The notes below the pieces were generated by a model. The model ran no database searches. It was not told where the DNA came from and saw nothing but the letters and a program-made list of their open reading frames with translations. Below, in pieces: positions 15,471 through 23,449 of a stretch of 64,000 nt of DNA. The stretch comes from Amycolatopsis cihanbeyliensis (GTDB lineage Bacteria; Actinomycetota; Actinomycetes; Mycobacteriales; Pseudonocardiaceae), in contig NZ_VFML01000002.1 of NCBI RefSeq assembly GCF_006715045.1, positions 186,001 to 250,000 on the forward strand, in the 5' to 3' direction. The translations under genes and the position numbers were made by a program. Each line of letters opens with the position of its first letter. Within the stretch, counting starts at the first letter, position 1.

Positions 15471-16219
15471 AGGCCACCGGCCAGCGTCACGCCACCGTCC
15501 AGCACCAGTGTCTGGCCGGTGATCCAGCCCGCCTGCTCGGACAGCAGGAACGCGACCGCGCCCGCGACATCGGCCGGGACACCGAGCCGCTTCAGCGGGT
15601 AGGGCGCGGCGGCCTCCTCCTCCCTGCCCTCGTACAGCGCGGTGGCGAACCGCGTCTTCACCACGGCGGGGGCCACCGCGTTCACCCGGATACCCGGGCC
15701 CAGCTCGTACGCCAGCTCCGTGGTCAGCCGGATCAGCGCGGCCTTGCTGACCCCGTACATGCCGATACCGGGCGAGGCTCCCAGCCCGGCGACCGAGGCC
15801 ACGTTCACCACCGCCCCGCCGTGCTCCCCCATCCAGGCGTCCCGTGCGCGGCGGACCCAGCCCAGCGGCGCCAGCACGTTGACCCCGAGGATCTTGCTGG
15901 CGGCCTCCGGCTCGATGTCCACGATCGGCCCGTAGACCGGGTTGATCCCGGTGTTGTTGACCAGCAGGTCGAGCCGGCCGAAGGCCTCGATCGTGCGGGC
16001 GACCGCCTCCTCCTGGTGCGCGGGGTCATCGGCCTTGCCGGGTACCCCGATGGCCACCTGCTCGCCGCCGAGACCGGCCACGGCCTCGGCGAGCGGCTCG
16101 GGCTTGCGCGCGGTGACGCACACCCTGGCGCCGCGCGCCACGAGTTCCTCGGCGATGCCCAGCCCGATGCCGCGGCTTGCGCCGGTGACGATGGCGACGC
16201 GATCCTTGAGCGAGTCCAC
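15467..16219 (-). CDS. SDR family oxidoreductase (FabG-like)
   Basis: 250 residues. The true start is GTG 16219 behind GAGGAGGAG; the open frame continues upstream to 16321 but lacks family sequence. The protein shows VTGASRGIGLGIAEE, NNTGINPVYG and YGVSKAALIRLT, all classical SDR elements, and ends GQTLVLDGGVTLAGG as FabG-type enzymes do. It may reduce 3-oxoacyl thioesters or oxidise secondary alcohols. The gene is first in a two-SDR operon divergent from the TetR gene at 16350, with the palindrome at 16326-16339 between them. Confidence 0.87.
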   Translation of the reverse strand: MDSLKDRVAIVTGASRGIGLGIAEELVARGARVCVTARKPEPLAEAVAGLGGEQVAIGVPGKADDPAHQEEAVARTIEAFGRLDLLVNNTGINPVYGPIVDIEPEAASKILGVNVLAPLGWVRRARDAWMGEHGGAVVNVASVAGLGASPGIGMYGVSKAALIRLTTELAYELGPGIRVNAVAPAVVKTRFATALYEGREEEAAAPYPLKRLGVPADVAGAVAFLLSEQAGWITGQTLVLDGGVTLAGGL

Positions 16220-16325
16220 GGGGTAATCTCCTCCTCGTCCGCCGAAGCGACGCTGAACGTTGCCGTGCGCAGCGGGTTCCGCAAGCTCCGGGCGGCCCCC
16301 GTCACCTGGATCGCGCATCACCCTC

Positions 16326-16339
16326 TAAGCGCTCGCTTA
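16326..16339. promoter_or_regulatory. TetR operator candidate between SDR pair and tetR
   Basis: TAAGCG-CT-CGCTTA, a perfect 6-bp inverted repeat with 2-base spacer, 11 bases before the TetR start. The near copy at 4453-4466 differs only in the spacer and one arm base. Location next to the regulator suggests autoregulation. Confidence 0.6.
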
Positions 16340-16349
16340 CAATTCTTCC

Positions 16350-16973
16350 ATGACGCAGTCACTGCCCGCCGAGTTGTGGCCGGACGTGCAACCCGACGCC
16401 GCCCGCAGGCTGATGCTGGCCGGGGTGGAGTCCTTCGCGCGCCGCGGATACCACGCCACCACCACCCGCGACATCGCCAGTGGCGCCGGAATGAGCCCTG
16501 CCGCCCTGTACGTGCACTTCCCCTCCAAGGCGGCCCTGCTGTTCGCGATCAGCCGCAGCGGGCACGAGCAGGCGCTCGCACTCGTGGAGAACGCGATCAA
16601 CGACCCGGCGCTGCACGGGGAGCCGGTGCCGGTGATGCGCAGGGTGACCGAGGACTTCGTGGCCTGGCACGCGCGCAGGCACACCGTCGCGCGAGTGGTC
16701 CAGTACGAGCTGCAGGCGCTGCCGGAGCAGGAGTACGCGGTGGTGGCCGACCTGCGCAGGCGGATCGAGCGGGCCGTCCGCGACCTGATCGAGCGGGGCC
16801 TGCGGACGGGGGTGTTCCGGGTGGGCGACGCCCGCACCGCCGCCAGGGCCGCGCTGTCGCTCGGGGTGGATGTCGCCCGCTGGTACAGCGAGCGTTCCGG
16901 CAAGGCGCCGCCGGAACTCGGCCGCGAGTACGGCGAGCTGGTGCTGCGCATGCTCGGCGCCGAGGTGGGCTGA
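16350..16973 (+). CDS. TetR family regulator of the SDR pair
   Basis: 207 residues. The N-terminal HTH is TTTRDIASGAGMSPAALYVHFPSKAALL, in which SPAALYVHFPSK is the recognition helix region. The C-terminal half (RRIERAVRDLIERGLRTGVF; VDVARWYSERSGKAPP) is of the kind found in regulators of acyl-CoA and sterol metabolism. It is divergent from the two SDR genes and the palindrome sits in its 5' leader. It probably represses its own gene and the SDRs until an acyl-CoA-like ligand binds, and possibly also the fabG-maoC operon at 4.5 kb through the second palindrome (inference). Confidence 0.87.
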   Translation: MTQSLPAELWPDVQPDAARRLMLAGVESFARRGYHATTTRDIASGAGMSPAALYVHFPSKAALLFAISRSGHEQALALVENAINDPALHGEPVPVMRRVTEDFVAWHARRHTVARVVQYELQALPEQEYAVVADLRRRIERAVRDLIERGLRTGVFRVGDARTAARAALSLGVDVARWYSERSGKAPPELGREYGELVLRMLGAEVG

Positions 16974-16990
16974 ACAGCCATGGCGGGATA

Positions 16991-17018
16991 CTGGCATACC
17001 GACCGGCCGGTATGCCAG
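16991..17018. promoter_or_regulatory. 28-bp palindrome upstream of the cytosine deaminase gene
   Basis: CTGGCATACCG-ACCGGC-CGGTATGCCAG, with 11-bp perfect arms. Its core (TACCGAC-CG-GCCGGTA) matches the palindrome at 5781-5796 (TACCGAC-TG-GTCGGTA). Lacking a T-run, it reads better as an operator for a TetR-type dimer than as a terminator of the TetR gene ending at 16973. Confidence 0.5.
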
Positions 17019-17061
17019 CGGTGAGACGTGTCGCACACGGATGTGTGGGAAGCTTGCGGTC

Positions 17062-17532
17062 ATGCCCGAGATCGGCGCGGACGTCGACCCAGCCGAGCTG
17101 CTCACCGTGGCCAGGGAGGAAGCGAGGCTCGGCGCGCGGGAGGGCGGCGTCCCGATCGGTGCGGCGCTGTTCGGGTCCGCCGGGGAACTGCTCGGCCGCG
17201 GGCGTAACCGGCGGGTGCAGGACGGTGACCCTTCCCTGCATGCCGAGACCGCGGCCTTCCGCGCGGCGGGCAGGCGGCCGCACTACCGGGACACGATCAT
17301 GGTGACCACGCTGTCCCCGTGCTGGTACTGCAGTGGCCTGGTGCGGCAGTTCGGGATTCCGCGGGTGGTGATCGGCGAGGCCCGCACGTTCACCGGCGGG
17401 CACGACTGGCTCGCCGAGCACGGCGTCCGGATCACCGTCCTGGACGACCCCGAATGCGCCGCCCTGATGCGTGCCTTCGTCGACCGGCATCCCGACCTCT
17501 GGCACGAGGACATCGGCGCCGGGCACTCATAG
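17062..17532 (+). CDS. Yeast-type cytosine deaminase family protein
   Basis: 156 residues from ATG 17062. Zinc-site and catalytic residues are H60-x-E62 (SLHAETAAF) and C87-x2-C90 (LSPCWYCSG), equivalent to H62, E64, C91 and C94 of yeast Fcy1. The resemblance extends over the full length: EEARLGAREGGVPIGAAL, GIPRVVIGEARTF and the C-terminal end WHEDIG all parallel the fungal enzyme, whose C-terminal tail covers the active site. Bacteria normally use the unrelated CodA amidohydrolase for cytosine. Cytosine, a related pyrimidine, or guanine are possible substrates. Its 3' end overlaps the convergent sigma factor gene by six bases. Confidence 0.83.
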   Translation: MPEIGADVDPAELLTVAREEARLGAREGGVPIGAALFGSAGELLGRGRNRRVQDGDPSLHAETAAFRAAGRRPHYRDTIMVTTLSPCWYCSGLVRQFGIPRVVIGEARTFTGGHDWLAEHGVRITVLDDPECAALMRAFVDRHPDLWHEDIGAGHS

Positions 17533-18417
17533 CACCTGGCGGGTGAGGAAGGTGAGTTTGTCGGGGTTGGCGACCGCCCGCAGCGTGGTGATGCGGTCCT
17601 CGGCGAACTCGAGGAACAGGACGCCCTGCACGGCGCCGTCCACGATGGCGAGCAGGGCGGGCTGGTCGTTCACCTCGACCACCTGGACGTCGACCTCGGC
17701 GAGATGGCGGGCGAGGCCGCGCAGCAGGTACTGCGCCACCCGCTCGCGGCCGTGGACCGGCTTGCGCGCGGCACCGACCTTCCCGCCGCCGTCGGCCCAG
17801 GAGGTGACGTCCTCGGCCAGCAGCAGCTCAAGGCCGGACAGGTCGCCCTCGCGGGCCGCCGCGAGGAAGCGTTCCACGAAGCCTCGCCAGCGCGTGCGGT
17901 CCGGCGGCGCGGTGGCCCGCTCGTCGCCGTCCGCGAGCCGCTGCTTGGCCCGGCGATGCAACTGGCGGCAGTTCGGCTCGTTCAGCTCGACGATCTCGGC
18001 GATCTCCCGGTACCCGTACCCGAACGCCTCGCGCAACACGAACACCGCCCGCTCGGTGGGGCTGAGCCGTTCCATCAACACCAGCAACGCCATCGACACG
18101 GAGTCGCGCTGCTCAGCGGTGTCCAGCGGCCCGAGCGCGCCGTCCGTGGTGAGCACCGGCTCCGGCAGCCACGGGCCGACATAGCGCTCCCGCCGGGCCC
18201 GTGCCGAGGTCAGGCGGTTCAGGCACAGGTTGGTGACGACCTTGGCCAGCCAGGCCGGGGGGTTCTCGATCGCCGCCCGGTCGGCCTGGTCCCAGCGCAG
18301 GAACGCGTCCTGCACCGCATCCTCGGCCTCGACGGCCGATCCGAGCATCCGGTAGGCGAGACCGAGGAGCCGCGGCCGCTGGTCCTCGAACTCCCGCACC
18401 GATCCGGACGTGGTCAC
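17527..18417 (-). CDS. sigJ: ECF41-family RNA polymerase sigma factor (SigJ-like)
   Basis: 296 residues. Region 2 (LLGLAYRMLGSAVEAEDAVQD) and region 4 (LSPTERAVFVLREAFGYGYREIAEI) are joined by the ECF41 hallmark WLPEP. A C-terminal SnoaL-like domain carries DGGGK and NPDKL, two other ECF41 motifs. In ECF41 factors this extension takes the place of an anti-sigma factor and tunes activity. They normally activate one adjacent carboxymuconolactone decarboxylase, oxidoreductase or epimerase gene; none is next to this one, whose neighbours are a cytosine deaminase and a small uncharacterised protein. Confidence 0.88.
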   Translation of the reverse strand: MTTSGSVREFEDQRPRLLGLAYRMLGSAVEAEDAVQDAFLRWDQADRAAIENPPAWLAKVVTNLCLNRLTSARARRERYVGPWLPEPVLTTDGALGPLDTAEQRDSVSMALLVLMERLSPTERAVFVLREAFGYGYREIAEIVELNEPNCRQLHRRAKQRLADGDERATAPPDRTRWRGFVERFLAAAREGDLSGLELLLAEDVTSWADGGGKVGAARKPVHGRERVAQYLLRGLARHLAEVDVQVVEVNDQPALLAIVDGAVQGVLFLEFAEDRITTLRAVANPDKLTFLTRQVL

Positions 18418-18470
18418 GACCTCAGTCTCTCATCCGGCCGGAGCGCGGCCACCGGCCGGCAACGCGGTGA

Positions 18471-18767
18471 TCACCCGGCCAGCGCGGCCTCGCCCGCCGC
18501 GGTGAGCTCGGCGGGCACCCGTGCGCCCGCGTTTCCCGGGCTCGCGGGCCGGATCAGCCCGTGCCGTGCCAGCTCGTGCGCGGTCAGCTGGTCGCAGCAG
18601 GCCACACCGTCCACGAACAGATCGGGCTCGCAGCTGCAGGACATCAGCGCCCTGCGCGCGGCCACCGCACGCAGCATGGCCCTGGCTCGATGGTTGAGTT
18701 CGCGTGGGTACGCCGGCACCGGAGCTCGCCCCCTCAGGCTGAAAATCATGGAATCACCGCCGCTCAC
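18471..18767 (-). CDS. Small protein with Cys-rich centre, unknown function
   Basis: 98 residues from GTG 18767 or, more likely, 92 from ATG 18749 (start MIFSLRGRAP). The centre carries four cysteines (SCSCEPDLFVDGVACCDQ) and the tail resembles a short winged-helix stretch (LTAHELARHGLIRP). No known function is recognised; the Cys pattern could bind a metal or simply form disulfides. It precedes the ECF41 sigma gene on the same strand, about 50 bases upstream, and could be cotranscribed with it. Confidence 0.5.
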   Translation of the reverse strand: MSGGDSMIFSLRGRAPVPAYPRELNHRARAMLRAVAARRALMSCSCEPDLFVDGVACCDQLTAHELARHGLIRPASPGNAGARVPAELTAAGEAALAG

Positions 18768-18791
18768 GGATGCGACGGCGGCGGGCCCCGG

Positions 18792-19415
18792 TTATGACGG
18801 GGCGGCGGCACCGGCGGTTCCGGCGGGTGCGCCGACCGCGGGCTCGAGGATCCGCGCCCACTGCCGGGCGATCTGCCCGCGCCGCCGGGTGTCGTCGGTG
18901 AGCAGGTTCGCCAGCCCGAGCCCGCGGGCGAGGTCGAGGGTGGCCTGCACGGTCTCCCGCACCCCCGGCCGCGACTCGTCCGCGCCCAGCAGCTCGAGCG
19001 CCACGCGATGCACCTCACGCCCGACGCGGGCCTCCAGCGGCACCAGCACCCCACGTAACGCCTCGTCGGTGGACGCGGCGACCCACAGATGCAGCGCGGC
19101 GCGGAACATCGGTCCGGTGTAGAGGTCGAGCAGCATCCGCGCCACCGGTTCGGCCCGGGACGGCCCGCTCGGCAGCGCGGCCGCCCGCGCCCGCAGCTCC
19201 ACGATCTGCTTGTCGCCCACGTGCGCGACGGCCGCGGTGACCAGGTCCTCCCTGGTCGGGAAGTGGTGCTGGGCCGCCCCGCGGGAGACGCCTGCCCGTT
19301 CCGCGATCACCGCCACCGTGGTGCCGTTCCAGCCCAGCTCGCCAAGGCACTCGACGGCGGCCTGCATCAGCCGTCGCCGAGTGGTCCTACTGCGTTCCTG
19401 GCGTGGTTCCCGCAT
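18792..19415 (-). CDS. TetR family regulator at the end of the acyl-CoA carboxylase operon
   Basis: 207 residues. The HTH is TTVAVIAERAGVSRGAAQHHFPTREDLV, where QHHFPTREDL is a well-known variant of the TetR recognition helix. The ligand domain begins near residue 90 (MLLDLYTGPMFRAALHLW). It is the last gene of a leftward operon that starts at 28672, only six bases after the SDR stop, so it is likely co-transcribed and autoregulated. The palindrome at 28731-28746 in front of the operon is its best operator candidate. Similar TetR proteins accompany fatty-acyl or terpenoid catabolic genes. Confidence 0.85.
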   Translation of the reverse strand: MREPRQERSRTTRRRLMQAAVECLGELGWNGTTVAVIAERAGVSRGAAQHHFPTREDLVTAAVAHVGDKQIVELRARAAALPSGPSRAEPVARMLLDLYTGPMFRAALHLWVAASTDEALRGVLVPLEARVGREVHRVALELLGADESRPGVRETVQATLDLARGLGLANLLTDDTRRRGQIARQWARILEPAVGAPAGTAGAAAPS

Positions 19416-19421
19416 GTGTTC

Positions 19422-20255
19422 TCAGGCTGGCTCGACCCAGAAGTCGAGCTGCAGGTCCTCCTCCCGCTCGCAGAGCCGGTACTTCGCGAGGTCGGTGACC
19501 CCTTCCGCGGCCAGCACCTCGTCGTCGATGAAGAAGTTGCCGGTCACCTCGCTGCTGAGCTTGGTGACGATCACATAGGCCGAGTCGGCCATGATCTCCG
19601 GGGTACGGGACTTGTTGGCCAGCTCGGCGCCCACGACGTTGCGGATCGCGGCCGTGTCGATCGTGGTACGCGGCCACAGCGAGTTGGCCGCGATCCCGTC
19701 CTCCCGCAGCTCGGCGGCCAGCCCGACGGTGACCAGGCTCATCGAGTACTTGGCGATGCTGTAGGCGAGGTGGCCCGCGGTGAACCACTTCTCGTCCAGG
19801 CTGATCGGCGGCGAGAGCGTGAGGATGTGCGGGTTCGCCGCCCTGCGCAGGTGCGGGATCGCGGTCCTGGACAGCAGGAAGGAGCCACGGCAGTTGATGT
19901 CCTGCATCAGGTCGTAGCGCTTCATCCCGATCGACTCCGACGGGGTCAGGTCGATCGCGCTGGCGTTGTTCACCACCACGTCGATGCCGCCGAACTGCTC
20001 GGCCGTCCGCTCCACCGCGGCGGCCACGGCCTCGTCGTCGCGGATGTCACCCACGATCGGCAGGGCCTGCCCGCCTGCCTCCTCGACGGCCCTGGCCGCG
20101 GTGTGGATGGTGCCGGGCAGCTTCGGGTGCGGCTCGGTGGTCTTGGCGATCAGCGCGACGTTCGCGCCGTCCGCGGCGGCGCGCAGCGCGATGGCCTCGC
20201 CGATTCCCCTGCTCCCGCCGGACATGATGAGGGTCTTGCCCGCCAGCGTGCTCAC
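19422..20255 (-). CDS. HSDL2-like SDR family oxidoreductase
   Basis: 277 residues. The sequence GKTLIMSGGSRGIGEAIALRAAADGANVALIAKT is the characteristic start of the SDR subfamily that contains human HSDL2. It continues with INCRGSFLLSR, LSPPISLDEKWF and AYSIAKYSMS. The family is linked to fatty acid and sterol metabolism but its substrates are poorly defined. It lies 23 bases after the acyl-CoA dehydrogenase gene in the same operon and six bases before the TetR gene. Active-site Tyr and Lys are present in HLAYSIAKYSM. In this operon it probably dehydrogenates or reduces a hydroxyacyl/oxoacyl intermediate. Confidence 0.85.
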   Translation of the reverse strand: MSTLAGKTLIMSGGSRGIGEAIALRAAADGANVALIAKTTEPHPKLPGTIHTAARAVEEAGGQALPIVGDIRDDEAVAAAVERTAEQFGGIDVVVNNASAIDLTPSESIGMKRYDLMQDINCRGSFLLSRTAIPHLRRAANPHILTLSPPISLDEKWFTAGHLAYSIAKYSMSLVTVGLAAELREDGIAANSLWPRTTIDTAAIRNVVGAELANKSRTPEIMADSAYVIVTKLSSEVTGNFFIDDEVLAAEGVTDLAKYRLCEREEDLQLDFWVEPA

Positions 20256-20278
20256 GTTGTCGACTCCTTAGCTACCGC

Positions 20279-21475
20279 TTAGTAGGACTTGGGTAGTCCG
20301 AGACTATGCTGCGCGACGAAGTTCAGCACCATCTCCCTGCTCACAGGTGCGATCCGGCCCACCCTGGCCGCGGCGATCAGCGCGCCGAGGCCGTACTCGG
20401 CGGCGAGCCCGTTACCGCCGTGTACCTGCACGGCCTGGTCCACGGCTCGGATGGCCACCTCGGCGCCCGCGTACTTGGCCATGTTGGCCGCCTCCCCCGC
20501 GCCGAAGTCGTCCCCGGCGTCGTACAGCGTGGCGGCCTTCTGGGTCATCAGCTTGGCCAGCTCCAGCTCGACCTTGATCTCGGCGAGCGGGTGGGCCAGC
20601 CCCTGGTGCGCACCGATCGGCGTGTCCCACACCTTGCGCTCCCCCGCGTAGCGCACCGCGCGGTCCAGGGCATACCTGGCGATGCCGAGGGAGAAGGAGG
20701 CGCCCATGATGCGTTCCGGGTTGAGCCCGGCGAACAGCTGCGCGATGGCCGCGTCCTCGGAGCCGACCAGCGCGTCCGCCGGCAGCGGGACCTCGTCCAG
20801 GAACAGCTCGAACTGGCGGTCGGCGGAGATCACGTCCATCTCGATCTGCCGGTACTCGAAACCGGGCGCGTCGGTGGGCACGATGTACAGCGCGGGCTTG
20901 AGCTTGCCGGTCCTGGCATCCTCGGTGCGCCCGACGACCAGCACGGCGTCGGCCTCGTCCACCCCGGAGATGAACACCTTGCGCCCGGACAGCACCCAGC
21001 CTCCCCCGCCGGCTACGCCCCCATTGGCGGGGGGACCCCCACTGTTCTCCCGCCGCGCGGTGGTGGTGATCCGGTGCGAGTTCGACCCGGCGTCCGGTTC
21101 GGTGATGGCGAAGGCCATCCGCACCTGGCCGACGGCGAAGCCGGGCAGCCACTGCCGCTTCTGCTCCTCGGTGCCGAACCGGGCGATCACCGTGGCGCAG
21201 ATCGCCGGGGAGACCACCATCAGCAGCATCGGGGTGCCGGCCGCACAGAACTCCTCGCACACCGCAGCCAGGTCCCCGATGCCCGCGCCCCCGCCGCCGT
21301 ACTCCTCGGGCACGGCGACCCCGAGGTAGCCGAGCCGCCCCGCCTCGTCCCACAGCCGGTCGGTGTGCCCACCGCCGCGTGCCTGCGTGCGGTAGTACTC
21401 GTGACCGTAGCTCGCGCCGAGCTCGGCGACCGCCTTGCGCAGAGCCTGCCGCTCTTCGGGTTCGGTGAAATCCAC
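20279..21475 (-). CDS. fadE12: Acyl-CoA dehydrogenase (FadE12-like), with a repeat-derived insertion
   Basis: 398 residues. FAITEPDAGSNSHRITTTARR and SGRKVFISGVDEADAVLVVGR are the FAD and beta-domain motifs; AVQVHGGNGLAAEYGLG lies near the C-terminus. Between TTARRE and GWVLSG there is a low-complexity stretch (SGGPPANGG then VAGGGG, about residues 143-158) that homologues do not need; it is encoded by a palindromic repeat at 21003-21040. Gene order (fadE12, accA2, accD2, fadE13, DUF1446 protein) and sizes agree with M. tuberculosis Rv0972c-Rv0976c. The gene follows the carboxylase alpha gene by three bases. It likely introduces the double bond in a branched-chain acyl-CoA. Confidence 0.85.
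   Translation of the reverse strand: MDFTEPEERQALRKAVAELGASYGHEYYRTQARGGGHTDRLWDEAGRLGYLGVAVPEEYGGGGAGIGDLAAVCEEFCAAGTPMLLMVVSPAICATVIARFGTEEQKRQWLPGFAVGQVRMAFAITEPDAGSNSHRITTTARRENSGGPPANGGVAGGGGWVLSGRKVFISGVDEADAVLVVGRTEDARTGKLKPALYIVPTDAPGFEYRQIEMDVISADRQFELFLDEVPLPADALVGSEDAAIAQLFAGLNPERIMGASFSLGIARYALDRAVRYAGERKVWDTPIGAHQGLAHPLAEIKVELELAKLMTQKAATLYDAGDDFGAGEAANMAKYAGAEVAIRAVDQAVQVHGGNGLAAEYGLGALIAAARVGRIAPVSREMVLNFVAQHSLGLPKSY
21003..21040. repeat. REP-like palindromic repeat inside an acyl-CoA dehydrogenase gene
   Basis: CCCCCGCC (21003-21010) pairs with GGCGGGGG (21026-21033), and GGGGGGACCCCC (21029-21040) forms a second overlapping palindrome. The stretch encodes a Gly/Pro-rich insertion in frame. 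Similar GGGGGTCCCCCC palindromes are familiar intergenic repeats in actinomycetes (general knowledge). This is the only copy noticed in the window. Confidence 0.55.
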
Positions 21476-21478
21476 GTC

Positions 21479-23440
21479 CTACTCCTCTGGTGTCCGCACG
21501 ACCGCGAGGACCGCGCCGAGCTCGACCTGCCGGCCCGCGGTGACCGGCAGGTCGGTGACCACGCCGTCGGCCGGCGCGGTGATCTGGTGCTCCATCTTCA
21601 TCGCCTCCAGCCACAGCAACGGTTCCCCTGCCGTGACACTGTCCCCTTCGGACACCGCAACCCGGAGCACCGTGCCCGGCATCGGCGCCAGGAGCGAGCC
21701 GGCGGCCAGTTGGGAATCCGGATCGGCGAACCGGGGCAGCGGGGTCAGGCTCACCGGCCCGAGCGGCGAGTCCACCGCGACCAACCCCGGGTAGCGGCCG
21801 ATGAGGAAGGTCCGTCGCACCCCGCCGGTCGCCAGCACCACCCGATCCGGGGTCGACTCGACCAGCGCGGTGTCCGGATGGGCCGCGGCGCGCAGGCCGG
21901 AGCGGGTCAGCCGGTAGGCGACCTCGTGGTCCTCCCCACCGACCCGGTAGGACTTGCGCTGGTCGGCGCCGGGCACGTTCCGCCAGCCGCTGGGCAGGCC
22001 GCGCTGCACCGGTGCCGCGGCCCGGTTCGCCGCGGCCTCGGCCAGCGCGGCGGCCAGCGCGGACAGCCGGACGTGCTCCCCGCCCGCCAGCGGGCGGGCG
22101 AGGGTGTCCAGCCCGTGCCGGTCGAAGAAGGCGGTATCGATGTCCCCGGCGCGGAAGGCCGGGTGTCGCAACACGTTCACCAGCAGGTCGCGGTTGGTCA
22201 CCACCCCGTGGATCCGGGCCCTTGCCAGCGCCCCGGCCAGCATGCGGGCCGCGCCCGCGCGGTCCGGCGCCCAGGCGACCACCTTGGCCAGCATCGGGTC
22301 GTAGTGCACCCCGATCTCCGAACCGTCAGCCACCCCGCTGTCCAACCGCAGCCCGTGGCCGTCCGGGACGGCGAACTCCGCCCGTATCCCGGGAAGCTCG
22401 AATCGGTACAGGGTTCCGCTCTGCGGCTGCCATCCGGCGGACGGATCCTCGGCGTACAGCCGTACCTCGATGGCGTGCCCGGCACGCTCCGGCGGTGCCG
22501 GCGGCAGCCGCTCACCCTCGGCGACCCGCAGTTGCCGGGCCACCAGGTCCACGCCGGTGGTGCACTCGGTGACCGGGTGCTCCACCTGCAGCCGGGTGTT
22601 CATCTCCAGGAAGTAGAACCGGCCGTCGGAAGTGCTCAGGAACTCCACGGTTCCCGCGCCCACGTAGTCGATCGCCTTGGCCGCCTTGCGGGCCGCTTCG
22701 AACAGCTCCTCCCGCATGGCGGCGTCCACCAGTGGCGAGGGTGCCTCCTCGATCACCTTCTGGTGCCTGCGCTGGATCGAGCACTCCCGTTCCCCGAGCG
22801 CCCATACCGTGCCGTGCGTATCGGCAAGCACCTGCACCTCGATGTGCCGGCCGGTGTCCAGGTAACGCTCGCAGAACACGGTCGGGTCGCCGAAGGCCGA
22901 CTCCGCCTCGGCTCGCGCGCTGTCCACCGCGGTCGGCAGGTCGGCCAGCTCGCGCACCACCCGCATGCCCCGGCCGCCGCCACCCGCGGAGGCCTTCACC
23001 AGCACGGGCAGATCGGCCTCGGTCACCTCCCCCGGGGCCAACTCGGGCAGCACCGGAACGCCGGCTTTGGCCATCAGCCGCTTGGACTCCACCTTGGAGC
23101 CCATGGTCTCGATGGCCTGCGGCGGCGGGCCGACCCAGGTCAGGCCCGCGTCCAGCGCGGCACGGGCGAAGGCCGCGTTCTCCGAGAGGAACCCGTACCC
23201 GGGGTGCACCGCGTCCGCGCCGGCCCTGCGCGCGGCGTCCAGCAGCAGGTCGGCGCGCAGGTAGGTGTCGGAGGGCGCGTTGCCAGGCAGCCGTACGGCG
23301 GCATCGGCCCCGGTGACGTGCGGGGAGGCCGCATCGGCGTCGGAGTACACCGCCACGGTGCCGATCCCGGCATCCCGGCAGGTGCGGAACACCCGCAGCG
23401 CGATCTCCCCGCGGTTGGCGACCAGCAGATTCTCGATCAA
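21479..23440 (-). CDS. accA2: Acyl-CoA carboxylase alpha subunit (biotin carboxylase + biotin carrier)
   Basis: 653 residues. N-terminal biotin carboxylase domain begins IENLLVANRGEIALRVFRTC, with the glycine-rich ATP loop (KASAGGGGRGMRVV) and catalytic segment FLEMNTRLQVEHPVTE. The last 70 residues are a biotin carrier domain with LEAMKMEHQ; the biotinylated lysine is K615. The enzyme carboxylates biotin using ATP and bicarbonate, then passes CO2 to the partner transferase encoded just upstream (23450-25048, nine-base gap). Length agrees with M. tuberculosis AccA2. In this context it likely serves methylcrotonyl-, geranyl- or a related branched acyl-CoA rather than acetyl-CoA, based on flanking dehydrogenases and the AtuA-like gene. 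Confidence 0.88.
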   Translation of the reverse strand: MIENLLVANRGEIALRVFRTCRDAGIGTVAVYSDADAASPHVTGADAAVRLPGNAPSDTYLRADLLLDAARRAGADAVHPGYGFLSENAAFARAALDAGLTWVGPPPQAIETMGSKVESKRLMAKAGVPVLPELAPGEVTEADLPVLVKASAGGGGRGMRVVRELADLPTAVDSARAEAESAFGDPTVFCERYLDTGRHIEVQVLADTHGTVWALGERECSIQRRHQKVIEEAPSPLVDAAMREELFEAARKAAKAIDYVGAGTVEFLSTSDGRFYFLEMNTRLQVEHPVTECTTGVDLVARQLRVAEGERLPPAPPERAGHAIEVRLYAEDPSAGWQPQSGTLYRFELPGIRAEFAVPDGHGLRLDSGVADGSEIGVHYDPMLAKVVAWAPDRAGAARMLAGALARARIHGVVTNRDLLVNVLRHPAFRAGDIDTAFFDRHGLDTLARPLAGGEHVRLSALAAALAEAAANRAAAPVQRGLPSGWRNVPGADQRKSYRVGGEDHEVAYRLTRSGLRAAAHPDTALVESTPDRVVLATGGVRRTFLIGRYPGLVAVDSPLGPVSLTPLPRFADPDSQLAAGSLLAPMPGTVLRVAVSEGDSVTAGEPLLWLEAMKMEHQITAPADGVVTDLPVTAGRQVELGAVLAVVRTPEE

Positions 23441-23449
23441 CGCGTCCCC

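Noticed and set aside
16991..17018. Reading the 28-bp palindrome as a terminator of the TetR gene
   Set aside because: No T-run follows, and its core recurs at 5781 in a promoter position, favouring an operator; a double role cannot be excluded.
20256..20278. CTTAGCTACCGCTTAG before the HSDL2-like SDR as another TAAGC operator
   Set aside because: The two CTTAG copies are direct, not inverted, and the gap lies inside an operon.
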